From NCBI GenBank assembly GCA_945929285.1, contig CAMEOC010000044.1, forward strand, positions 1 to 7,475: a stretch of DNA of 7,475 nt, written 5' to 3'. The DNA is from an uncultured Mucispirillum sp. (GTDB taxonomy: Bacteria > Chrysiogenota > Deferribacteres > Deferribacterales > Mucispirillaceae). The notes beneath the pieces were generated by a model. That model searched no databases and was not told the origin of the DNA. It worked only from the letters and a program-made list of their open reading frames with translations. Both the position numbers and the translations under genes were made by a program. The first letter of the stretch is position 1. Every line of letters starts with the position of its first letter. Positions 1 to 6,042 of this stretch are shown piece after piece.

Positions 1-893
1 TCTTGAAACATATATAAGATTATGCCCCTGCCTTCTTCTTCTATCATCTGCATAGCAGTATGCAGCTGGTTTCCACAGTCGCACCTTAAAGATGCAAAAC
101 CGTCCCCTGTTAAGCACTGGGAATGCACCCTTACAAGTGGCGGGTTGCCCCCTGCTATATCACCTTTAATAATAGCAACAGCTTCTTTGCCGTCTGCTTT
201 ATTTTGGTAGCCTTCTAGTTTAAATGTGCCATATTCTGTGGGAAGAATGGCTTGAGATATTTTTTCTATTAAGTTATCGTTTAATTTTCTATACTCTATT
301 AAATCTGCAATAGTCAATATTTTTAATGAATGAATTTTAGCAAATTTTTCTAAATCATCCATTCTTGCCATAGAGCCATTATCATTCATTATTTCACATA
401 TTACCCCTGCTTGATTAACACCTGCAAGGCGGGTTAAATCAAGAGAGCCTTCTGTTTGCCCTGGGCGAACAAGCACACCACCATTTCTAGCCCTTAAAGG
501 AAATACATGACCAGGTCTGTTTAAGTCTGTGCTTTTTGATAATGGGTCTGCTAAAACTGATATGGTTTTTGCCCTGTCATAAGCTGATATGCCAGTTGTT
601 ACCCCCTGCCTTGCTTCCACTGAAACTGTAAAAGCTGTGCCAAACCTGCAGAAGTTATTTTCTGCCATAGGTTTTAAATCAAGCTCATCACATCTTTTTT
701 CAGGCAAAGTTACACAAATTAGCCCTCTGCCAAAACTAGCCATAAAGTTTATTTTTTCAGGGGTAACAAATTCTGCAGCAAAAACTAACTCGCCTTCGTT
801 TTCTCGTGCCTCATCATCTGTTAATATTATCATACCGCCTGATTTTATAATCTGCACAGCTTCTTCCACTGTTGCCCTAACACTCATATCCAT
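1..893 (-). CDS. ribBA: Fused DHBP synthase / GTP cyclohydrolase II RibBA (3' end cut by window edge)
   Basis: RibBA supplies both branches of riboflavin synthesis: the RibB part makes 3,4-dihydroxy-2-butanone 4-phosphate from ribulose-5-phosphate, and the RibA part opens GTP. The frame is open for 297 codons to the window edge; full proteins are about 400 aa. RibB domain (1-about 203): DDEARENEGEL (26-36), GRGLICVTL, TAFTVSVEARQGVTTGISAYDR (86-107), DLNRPGHVFPLRARNGGVL (123-141). RibA domain (from about 217): VRVHSQCLTGDGFASLRCDCGNQL (254-277), keeping the three zinc Cys (C260, C271, C273), then EEEGRGIILYMFQ. Oddities: the usual GHTEA His is Gln (RPGQTEG, Q146), and the usual YxRQE Arg is Phe (YMFQ). 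Start ATG 893 has AAAAGG about 9 nt upstream, overlapping the ribE stop; ATG 887 is less well placed. The gap to ribE is 6 nt. Confidence 0.95.
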   Translation of the reverse strand, partial: MDMSVRATVEEAVQIIKSGGMIILTDDEARENEGELVFAAEFVTPEKINFMASFGRGLICVTLPEKRCDELDLKPMAENNFCRFGTAFTVSVEARQGVTTGISAYDRAKTISVLADPLSKSTDLNRPGHVFPLRARNGGVLVRPGQTEGSLDLTRLAGVNQAGVICEIMNDNGSMARMDDLEKFAKIHSLKILTIADLIEYRKLNDNLIEKISQAILPTEYGTFKLEGYQNKADGKEAVAIIKGDIAGGNPPLVRVHSQCLTGDGFASLRCDCGNQLHTAMQMIEEEGRGIILYMFQ

Positions 894-899
894 TTAAAA

Positions 900-1535
900 C
901 TACCTTTTAAACTGCATAATCATAGATTTTAGTTTATTATCTTTATTCTCTGATAACATTAATTTTTCCACATACCGTGCCATTATATCTGTTTCCAAAT
1001 TAATAATATCACCATTTTTTTTATATTTTAAGTTTGTATTTTCAAAAGTATGGGGTATAACTGCCACTTCAAAGGTATTATTTACCACATTTATAACTGT
1101 TAAGCTAATACCATCAATAGATATTGAGCCTTTTTCCACAATATATTTATCAAGCTCTTTTGGGTATTCCACAAAAACTTTATAAAATTCCCCATATTTT
1201 GTAATGTTTTTTATAACTCCAGTGCCTTCCACGTGGCCCTGCACTAAATGACCACCAAGCCTTGAAGAAAGTGTTAATGCCCGCTCTAGATTTAGTATAG
1301 AGCCTGTATTAATATTTTTAAGGGAAGATTTTGCTAAAGTTTCATAGCTAACATCTGCTTCAAAAAAATTTGAGCCATAGGATACAGCAGTTAAGCACAC
1401 GCCGTTTACTGCCACAGAATCCCCCAGTGCTAAATCATCTAATATTTTTTCACAGCTTATTTTTAATTTAGCAGAGTTTCCACTTTTAAAAACACTTATA
1501 ATCTTACCTGTTTCTTCTATAATACCTGTAAACAT
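900..1535 (-). CDS. ribE: Riboflavin synthase (alpha chain)
   Basis: This enzyme dismutates two molecules of 6,7-dimethyl-8-ribityllumazine into riboflavin and the pyrimidine intermediate. Its 211 aa form two similar lumazine-binding barrels. The first (1-about 97) has MFTGIIEETG, VAVNGVCLTA (41-50) and LNLERAL. The second (about 98-190) has GGHLVQGHVEGTG (94-106), DGISLTV (141-147), IPHTFENTNL (160-169) and NLETDIMARYVEKL (179-192). A Lys/Met-rich tail of about 20 residues follows. The ATG lies 2 nt after the ribD stop with only a weak AAAG upstream, so its translation probably depends on coupling to ribD. Some species use the symbol ribC for the same protein. Lumazine synthase (ribH), the enzyme making its substrate, is not in the window. 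Confidence 0.97.
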   Translation of the reverse strand: MFTGIIEETGKIISVFKSGNSAKLKISCEKILDDLALGDSVAVNGVCLTAVSYGSNFFEADVSYETLAKSSLKNINTGSILNLERALTLSSRLGGHLVQGHVEGTGVIKNITKYGEFYKVFVEYPKELDKYIVEKGSISIDGISLTVINVVNNTFEVAVIPHTFENTNLKYKKNGDIINLETDIMARYVEKLMLSENKDNKLKSMIMQFKR

Positions 1536-1537
1536 AT

Positions 1538-2677
1538 TTAATCAACTTTAAAATTTTTTGTAAATTCTATTACATCTTTTGTATAATCATTAAGCCTTGC
1601 TGTAATTAAAATATCATCGCCTATTTTTTTCATAGTGCTTGTTTTAAATGTATGTGCCTGGCTCATATAAGATATACCTTTTCCACCAATAGCAGAAAAA
1701 GCTTCTTCGCCGCCTATTATTTTTGGGGCTATAAAAACTTGTAGTTTATCTACCAGTTTATTATCAAAAAATGAGCCGTTTACTTTAGCACCAGCTTCAA
1801 CAAGCACATTCATAAACCCTTTATTATGAAGGGTTTTTAGCACACTTTCCAAATCAAGCATACCATTATATTCATCAACTTCTATAATTTCTATATTTTT
1901 ATTTTTTAAAATATCTGCCCTTTTAATATCTTTATGTTTAGAGGTAAAAATAATCACTGGTGAAATATTTGCACTTTCTATTATATTTGCATTAAATGGT
2001 GTTTTTAAGTAGCTGTCTAGTATAATTCTAGCAGGCTGGTTTAGTTTTTTGTAAACCCTGTTTGTCATAAGAGGGTTATCTGCTAAAATTGTACCAACTC
2101 CAGTAAGCACAGCATCACATTCACCGCGGATTTTATGCACATATTTTCTAGATTTTTCACCAGTAACCCACTTAGAATCTCCAGTATGGGCTGCTATTTT
2201 GCCATCTAAACTAATGGCAGTTTTTAAAGTAATAAAAGGCATTTTTTTCATCTGGAATTTCATAACATCTTCTATTAAAAGATCGCTTTCTTCTAATAAT
2301 AAACCATATTCCACTTCAATGCCTGCTTTTTTTAATATGGCAACACCATTGCCTGCATGGTTTGGGTTTACATCAAGCACACCAATATAAACTTTTTTTA
2401 TGCCTGCATTAATAATCTTATCCACACAAGGGGGTGTTTTGCCGTAAGTGGAGCATGGCTCTAAAGTAACTATTATTTCACCATTATTAGCCATATCTCC
2501 TGCATTATTTATGGCGTTTACTTCTGCATGGGCAAAGCCATATTTTTCGTGTATGCCATAAAAAATGTTATTATCATTAATAACAGCAGCACCCACCAGT
2601 GGGTTTGATTTTGTGCCGCCCTTTGCCTTATAAGCATTTTTAATACATTTGCTCATAAGGGCTTCATATTTATTCAT
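1538..2677 (-). CDS. ribD: Bifunctional riboflavin deaminase/reductase RibD
   Basis: RibD deaminates 2,5-diamino-6-ribosylamino-4(3H)-pyrimidinone 5'-phosphate and then reduces the ribosyl side chain with NADPH. The N-terminal cytidine-deaminase-like domain (about 1-145) has H50-A-E52 and PC(75)xxxGxxPPC(84). With the chosen start these zinc and catalytic residues have the same numbers as in Escherichia coli RibD. The C-terminal DHFR-like reductase domain (about 146-379) shows KTAISLDGKIA, GDSKWVTG, GVGTILADNPLMTNR and NVLVEAGAKVNGSFF. The frame is open upstream to an ATG at 2713. ATG 2677 is preferred because MNKYEALMSKCIKNA aligns with the family N-terminus; the 2713 start would add 12 Lys-rich residues and a 44-nt overlap with plsY. 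The chosen start gives 379 aa, close to the usual 360-370. It ends 2 nt before ribE. Confidence 0.96.
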   Translation of the reverse strand: MNKYEALMSKCIKNAYKAKGGTKSNPLVGAAVINDNNIFYGIHEKYGFAHAEVNAINNAGDMANNGEIIVTLEPCSTYGKTPPCVDKIINAGIKKVYIGVLDVNPNHAGNGVAILKKAGIEVEYGLLLEESDLLIEDVMKFQMKKMPFITLKTAISLDGKIAAHTGDSKWVTGEKSRKYVHKIRGECDAVLTGVGTILADNPLMTNRVYKKLNQPARIILDSYLKTPFNANIIESANISPVIIFTSKHKDIKRADILKNKNIEIIEVDEYNGMLDLESVLKTLHNKGFMNVLVEAGAKVNGSFFDNKLVDKLQVFIAPKIIGGEEAFSAIGGKGISYMSQAHTFKTSTMKKIGDDILITARLNDYTKDVIEFTKNFKVD

Positions 2678-3278
2678 CTTCTTTCTTTTTCCTTGTAAAT
2701 TTGTTTTCTTCACCTTTTATAATACGCACAATATTTGAACGGTGCTTAAATATTACAAAGAAAACAATAATGGCAGTAAGCACTTTTAATGCAAACCAGT
2801 TGCTTAATACACAAACTGCAATTAACAGGGTAATAGATGCTAATATTGAGCCTGCTGAAACCATTTTTGTAGCAAGAAATACTACTAAAAATACCACAAG
2901 GCCAATCCCTATTTCCACAGGTGCTAAAGCTAAAAATACACCTGCACCAGTTGCCACACCTTTTCCACCTTTAAAACCTAAAAATACAGTATAAGTATGG
3001 CCTAAAACCACAACAGCAGCCACAATTAAAGTAATCATGGTCTGCCCGTAATTTTGCAGTGATATAAATACTGGTAAAAAGCCTTTAAAAGCGTCCAGCA
3101 AAAATACACTTATAAAGCCCCATTTACCTAATACCCTTGCAGCGTTTGTAGCCCCAGCATTGCCACTGCCAACTGTTCTTATATCTATTTTTTTAACTAG
3201 TTTTACTATAATATATGCAAAAGGTATAGAGCCTATAAAATAAGCTGCTATAATTAATAATATTTGATATAAATCCAT
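2670..3278 (-). CDS. plsY: Acyl-phosphate glycerol-3-phosphate acyltransferase PlsY
   Basis: PlsY acylates position 1 of glycerol-3-phosphate using acyl-phosphate, the first step of phospholipid synthesis; it is an integral inner-membrane enzyme that works with PlsX. The 202-aa protein shows hydrophobic helices near 5-25, 52-72, 80-100, 112-138 and 145-178. It carries the family's conserved motifs: GSIPFAYII (16-24), GSGNAGATNAAR (37-48) and GHTYTVFLGFKGGKGVATG (93-111). The tail FKHRSNIVRIIKGEENK (177-193) is also typical. GGAGAG (3288-3293) lies 9 nt upstream of ATG 3278. That ATG would form TAATG with a pgsA stop if pgsA had one more base in its A run. The 3' end overlaps the ribD start by 8 nt. 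It is grouped with pgsA, a second phospholipid enzyme. Confidence 0.96.
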   Translation of the reverse strand: MDLYQILLIIAAYFIGSIPFAYIIVKLVKKIDIRTVGSGNAGATNAARVLGKWGFISVFLLDAFKGFLPVFISLQNYGQTMITLIVAAVVVLGHTYTVFLGFKGGKGVATGAGVFLALAPVEIGIGLVVFLVVFLATKMVSAGSILASITLLIAVCVLSNWFALKVLTAIIVFFVIFKHRSNIVRIIKGEENKFTRKKKEDE

Positions 3279-3834
3279 TACTCAAAACTCTCCATATTAT
3301 TTTCTTCCATTCTCTAAAATATACATAAGCTGAGTATATGGAAAGAACTAATGCAATATACATTAATATCTGCCCTAATATATACCAGTTTATGCCAAGC
3401 CATACATTTTTAAAAGATATCATGCCTATTGCAACCATTTGGAAAGTTGTTTTTAGTTTACCCCATATACCTGCTGCTATGATTATGCCTTTGCTGGCTG
3501 CTAGATTTCTTAATGCTTCCATGGTAAAATCTCTTGCAAGCATAATTACAGCTATCCACCAGTATAATCTATCTAAATCTATTAAGGCTATTAAAGCTGC
3601 TGCAACTAATATTTTATCTGCTATTGGGTCTAATATTTTGCCTAAATCTGTTATCATATTATATTTTCTTGCAATATAGCCATCTAAAAAATCAGAAACC
3701 CCTGCTAAAATAAATATGATAGTTGCTACCACATTACTCCATTCTTTATTAAAATAAAGCACTACTAAATAAAGGGGTATAGCAACAATTCTTACAATTG
3801 TAAGCTGGTTGGCAATATTTAATTCAAGTTTCAT
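3193..3834 (-). CDS. pgsA: CDP-diacylglycerol--glycerol-3-phosphate 3-phosphatidyltransferase PgsA, with a probable 3' frameshift
   Basis: PgsA forms phosphatidylglycerol-phosphate from CDP-diacylglycerol and glycerol-3-phosphate in the inner membrane. The N-terminus NIANQLTIVRIVAIP is typical. The CDP-alcohol phosphotransferase signature is complete: D48-x2-D51G-x2-A55R56-x8-G65-x3-D69-x3-D73. Several hydrophobic helices follow to about residue 173. The start is firm: ATG 3834 has AGGAGG 6 nt upstream (3841-3846). The open frame gives 213 aa, but residues 179-213 are a Tyr/Ile/Ser-rich tail read out of frame through the first 86 nt of plsY. One extra A in the A4 run (plus-strand T run 3300-3303) would instead give NNMESFE and a TAA at 3278-3280. 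That protein would be 185 aa, the normal size, with a TAATG overlap to plsY. The catalytic core is unaffected either way. Confidence 0.93.
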   Translation of the reverse strand: MKLELNIANQLTIVRIVAIPLYLVVLYFNKEWSNVVATIIFILAGVSDFLDGYIARKYNMITDLGKILDPIADKILVAAALIALIDLDRLYWWIAVIMLARDFTMEALRNLAASKGIIIAAGIWGKLKTTFQMVAIGMISFKNVWLGINWYILGQILMYIALVLSIYSAYVYFREWKKIIWRVLSNGFISNIINYSSLFYRLYTFCIYYSKTS

Positions 3835-3840
3835 AATAAG

Positions 3841-3846
3841 CCTCCT
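3841..3846 (-). promoter_or_regulatory. Consensus Shine-Dalgarno of pgsA
   Basis: A perfect AGGAGG (minus strand) lies 6 nt before ATG 3834, in the 21-nt gap after the greA stop. It is the best ribosome binding site in the window. Confidence 0.8.
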
Positions 3847-3855
3847 GAGAAAAAC

Positions 3856-4335
3856 TTATTGTTCTATAAACTCAATTTTAATAATCTCGTATTCTGTATC
3901 CCCTTTTGGTGCCTGCACCACAAAATCATCACCTTCTTCTTTTCCAAGCATAGCTTTTGCAAGTGGCGACATAATAGAGATTTTACCGCTGAAAATATCT
4001 GCCTCATCGCTGCCTACAATGGTGTATACTTTGCGTTCTTCTGTATCCATATTTTCAATGGTTACAGTAGCACCAAAGGCAACTTTATCCCCTGCCATTT
4101 TAGAAATATCTATAATTTCAAAAAGGCTCATTTTATATTCCAGTTCGTTAATTCTAGCTTCTATCATGCCCTGGCGTTCTTTTGCTGCATCGTATTCTGC
4201 ATTTTCGCTTAAATCTCCATGGCCTCTTGCTTCCTGAATAGCTAAAATAACTTCGTTTCTATCTACATTGCGAAGTTTATCAAGCTCTGCTTTAAGTTTA
4301 TCATAGCCTGCTCTTGTAATAGGTATTCTGCTCAT
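3856..4335 (-). CDS. greA: Transcription elongation factor GreA
   Basis: GreA enters the secondary channel of RNA polymerase and stimulates cleavage of backtracked transcripts. The 159-aa protein has the N-terminal antiparallel coiled coil (about 1-75: MSRIPITRAGYDKLKAELDK) with the tip motif GDLSENAEYDAAKE. With the chosen start the catalytic acids fall at D41 and E44, the same numbers as in Escherichia coli GreA. The C-terminal FKBP-like domain shows TYTIVG-like VYTIVGSDEAD (108-118), SPLAKAMLGKEEGD (about 128-141) and VVQAPKG. The ORF extends six codons upstream (to 4353), but that extension covers the Shine-Dalgarno and is not family-like. It is probably the first gene of a block continuing into pgsA 21 nt downstream. 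Confidence 0.97.
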   Translation of the reverse strand: MSRIPITRAGYDKLKAELDKLRNVDRNEVILAIQEARGHGDLSENAEYDAAKERQGMIEARINELEYKMSLFEIIDISKMAGDKVAFGATVTIENMDTEERKVYTIVGSDEADIFSGKISIMSPLAKAMLGKEEGDDFVVQAPKGDTEYEIIKIEFIEQ

Positions 4336-4342
4336 TTTTCTG

Positions 4343-4348
4343 CTCCTC
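4343..4348 (-). promoter_or_regulatory. Shine-Dalgarno that fixes the greA start
   Basis: GAGGAG (minus strand) lies 7 nt before ATG 4335. The longer open frame from 4353 would place these bases inside the coding region (as MMRSRK), so the frame should start at 4335 instead. Confidence 0.75.
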
Positions 4349-4363
4349 ATCATCTATCTAATT

Positions 4364-4369
4364 ATTATA
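4364..4369 (-). promoter_or_regulatory. Candidate -10 box of the greA-pgsA-plsY-rib block
   Basis: The minus strand reads TATAAT here, a perfect sigma-70 -10 hexamer. The predicted start would be near 4357, giving a short leader of about 20 nt that includes the greA Shine-Dalgarno. At a 17-nt spacer the -35 position is TTTTTT, which matches TTGACA poorly and falls in the loop of the hairpin above. In such AT-rich DNA a TATAAT can arise by chance, so confidence is moderate. Confidence 0.45.
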
Positions 4370-4378
4370 AACAAATAT

Positions 4379-4398
4379 AAGCCTAAAAAAAAAGGCTT
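4379..4398 (-). terminator. Possible weak intrinsic terminator between xseA and greA
   Basis: AAGCCT (4379-4384) pairs with AGGCTT (4393-4398) around an 8-nt homopolymer loop. This is the only GC-containing hairpin in the gap between the two gene blocks and is in the right place to end the mutL-miaA-ftsB-like-xseA transcript. On the minus strand it is followed by ATATTTGTTT, an imperfect U tract; on the plus strand it is followed by TTT. Termination is therefore plausible but probably leaky, and partial read-through into greA is possible. Confidence 0.4.
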
Positions 4399-4426
4399 TT
4401 TAAAATATTTCGCTAGCATACCACAC

Positions 4427-4450
4427 TTTTTTATAAAACGGTATAAAAAA
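4427..4450. repeat. AT-only perfect inverted repeat just after xseA
   Basis: TTTTTTATA (4427-4435) and TATAAAAAA (4442-4450) are perfect 9-bp complements around a 6-nt AAACGG loop. The repeat starts 3 nt after the xseA stop codon. All paired bases are A or T, so the RNA hairpin would be weak. It might protect the xseA mRNA end, assist termination, or be a chance product of the AT-rich gap. Confidence 0.45.
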
Positions 4451-4453
4451 TTT

Positions 4454-6028
4454 TTATTTTACTATTTTTTCTTGGCCTGTTTTTTCCATATTATTGCTAT
4501 CTTTTAATATTTTTTCAGGCAGTGCCATTATTTTGCCATCTTTTAAATGTATTTTTAATGACGCATTTATATGCACATTTTCTACACTTGTTACAATGTT
4601 TTCTTCCTGGGTAATAAGAGCATACCCCCTTTCCATAACATTTTTTGGGTCCAGCACTGAAAGTTTACTTTCAAGTTTTGCTAAATCTGCAAATTTATTA
4701 AAAAGGTAGTTAGAAATATTCTGCTCTAATATATTTTTATATCTATCAACTACTATTAACTGCTTACCCACTTTTTCATTAATATTTGATATAATTTCTT
4801 TTTTATATGTTTCAACTTTATAATTATACCTTTCAATTAACTTTAATGGGTTATTTATTTTTATTTTGCTTACCCTTTTATTTATATTATTATTAAATTT
4901 ATCTAATTTTTTATTAATACCTGCATAAAGATTTTTTCTGCTATTTAATATGCGTAATTTATAATTTTCAAGCTTTTGCACTGGGTTATTATTTTTCACT
5001 TTATTTAAAAGTTTTAAAAAGTGTTCTTTTATATTGAAAAGCCTTTTATTTACTTTATTTTCTAAAGATTTTTCTTGCTGCAGTATTAAATGGTTTAATT
5101 TATTTATTTTAATAAGTGGTGATTTATTTTCTAGTTTTATATTCATATAATCAATATACTGGGCATATTTTTGCATGGTATTTTCCATATGCTTTACTAT
5201 ACTGCTGTAATATTTTGATACACTGTCAACAGCAGCTTTATAATAGCTGGAAAGAAAAATTGCTGCAGCTGTTGGGGTGGCTGCCCTTTTATCTGCTACA
5301 AAATCAATAATAGTATAGTCTGCTTCATGGCCCACAGCACTAATCACTGGCACTTTAGAATTAAAAACTGCTCTAGCTATTACTTCCTGGTTAAATACAG
5401 ATAAATCTTCCATACTGCCGCCGCCACGCATAACAACTAAAACATCATATCTATCTGCAAGCCTGCCTGCTTTTTCTATGGTTTTTGCAATAATTGGCGC
5501 ATTTTCCACATTTTGCACAGGTATATTCCACACTTCTATATTATATTTTCCTTTTTCATTGTTTGTGGTAACAATAAAATCTTTTATAACAGCACCTGTG
5601 GTTGAAGTAAGCACTGCCACACGGTGTGGGTATTTTGGTATTTCTCGCTTTCTTTCTTCGCTAAAAAGCCCTTCTGCTGCCAGCTTCTTTTTAGTTTCTT
5701 CAAACTGTTTCCATAAAAGCCCTTCAGAATCATAAGTTATTCTGCGGACATTTATTTGGTACTGGCTGTATTTATCATAAGTTTTAAGCTCGCCTATAAC
5801 CTTAACTTTATCACCATTTTTAGGTATAAATGATGAAGCATTTTGATAAAATTTAAAGTAAGTGGCACTTAATGTAACATCATTTTCTTTTAAGCTAAAA
5901 TATATATGGCCGCTGTTTTGCCGTGTAAACCCACTTACTTCACCTGTTACTGCAATCATTTCCGGAAAACTTTCTTTAAAAACTGCTGTTAATTTTTTAC
6001 TTAATTCTGCAACACTGTATTCCTGCAT
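4454..6028 (-). CDS. xseA: Exodeoxyribonuclease VII large subunit XseA
   Basis: XseA is the catalytic subunit of exonuclease VII, which degrades single-stranded DNA from both ends to oligonucleotides together with many copies of small subunit XseB. Order of parts: an N-terminal OB fold (about 1-98, with ITGEVSGF-like and GHIYFSLKE signatures); a catalytic domain with RVAVLTSTTGAVIKDF (136-151), VVMRGGGSMEDLSVFN (198-213) and SAVGHEADYTIIDFVADKRAATPTAAA (230-256); a long Lys/Asn-rich coiled coil (about 260-455); and a C-terminal segment LDPKNVMERGYALI (459-472) followed by a small beta region. At 524 aa it is longer than the usual 400-460. The extra length lies in the coiled coil, which holds three 45-residue repeats. 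The start has AAAGGG 10 nt upstream, overlapping the previous stop codon. xseB is not adjacent: greA follows after about 118 nt. Confidence 0.96.
   Translation of the reverse strand: MQEYSVAELSKKLTAVFKESFPEMIAVTGEVSGFTRQNSGHIYFSLKENDVTLSATYFKFYQNASSFIPKNGDKVKVIGELKTYDKYSQYQINVRRITYDSEGLLWKQFEETKKKLAAEGLFSEERKREIPKYPHRVAVLTSTTGAVIKDFIVTTNNEKGKYNIEVWNIPVQNVENAPIIAKTIEKAGRLADRYDVLVVMRGGGSMEDLSVFNQEVIARAVFNSKVPVISAVGHEADYTIIDFVADKRAATPTAAAIFLSSYYKAAVDSVSKYYSSIVKHMENTMQKYAQYIDYMNIKLENKSPLIKINKLNHLILQQEKSLENKVNKRLFNIKEHFLKLLNKVKNNNPVQKLENYKLRILNSRKNLYAGINKKLDKFNNNINKRVSKIKINNPLKLIERYNYKVETYKKEIISNINEKVGKQLIVVDRYKNILEQNISNYLFNKFADLAKLESKLSVLDPKNVMERGYALITQEENIVTSVENVHINASLKIHLKDGKIMALPEKILKDSNNMEKTGQEKIVK
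4715..5119 (-). repeat. Three 45-codon tandem repeats in the XseA coiled coil
   Basis: Within XseA, residues 304-348, 349-393 and 394-438 form three units of exactly 45 residues, each opening with Pro (SPLIK, NPVQK, NPLKL). Each continues with a Lys/Asn-rich amphipathic stretch ([KL][IL][NE]xY/L, then a basic run, then I/V-N-[KE]-[KR]-[LV] near unit residues 22-28). The units are related at protein level only; the DNA has diverged. In the family this region is the helical arm that binds XseB, so repeat number may set how many small subunits attach. That link is inference. Confidence 0.6.
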
Positions 6029-6042
6029 ATATGATATACCCT

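Noticed and set aside
589..897. Plus-strand open frame of 102 codons
   Set aside because: It is the antisense shadow of the RibB domain of ribBA, which has strong family motifs; the plus-strand translation resembles no family and has no ribosome binding site.
2678..2713. Longer ribD start at ATG 2713
   Set aside because: It would add 12 Lys-rich residues absent from the family and a 44-nt overlap with plsY. Starting at 2677 places the zinc and catalytic residues at the family's usual numbers.
3298..3306. Programmed -1 frameshift in pgsA
   Set aside because: The codons TGG AAG AAA ATA do not form an X XXY YYZ slippery site (re-pairing would be on GAA), and no downstream stem was evident. A lost base in the A run explains the data more simply.
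3809..4237. Overlapping plus-strand open frames of 142 and 117 codons opposite greA
   Set aside because: Both lie antisense to greA, whose catalytic motif is clear. The translations are Ser/Phe/Ile-rich shadows with no recognisable domain.
4336..4353. Longer greA start (MMRSRK extension)
   Set aside because: The extension consists of the GAGGAG ribosome binding site itself; ATG 4335 has ideal spacing and puts D41 and E44 at the expected positions.
4410..4423. Extended -10 like sequence TGGTATGCT on the minus strand as an alternative greA promoter
   Set aside because: No acceptable -35 sequence is found at 16-18 nt, and its transcript would pass straight through the terminator-like hairpin; the TATAAT nearer greA is better.
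4336..4453. FMN riboswitch or small RNA gene in the intergenic gap
   Set aside because: There is no conserved RFN-like core, the sequence is mostly A/T homopolymer runs, and the gap is too short for the element plus an expression platform.
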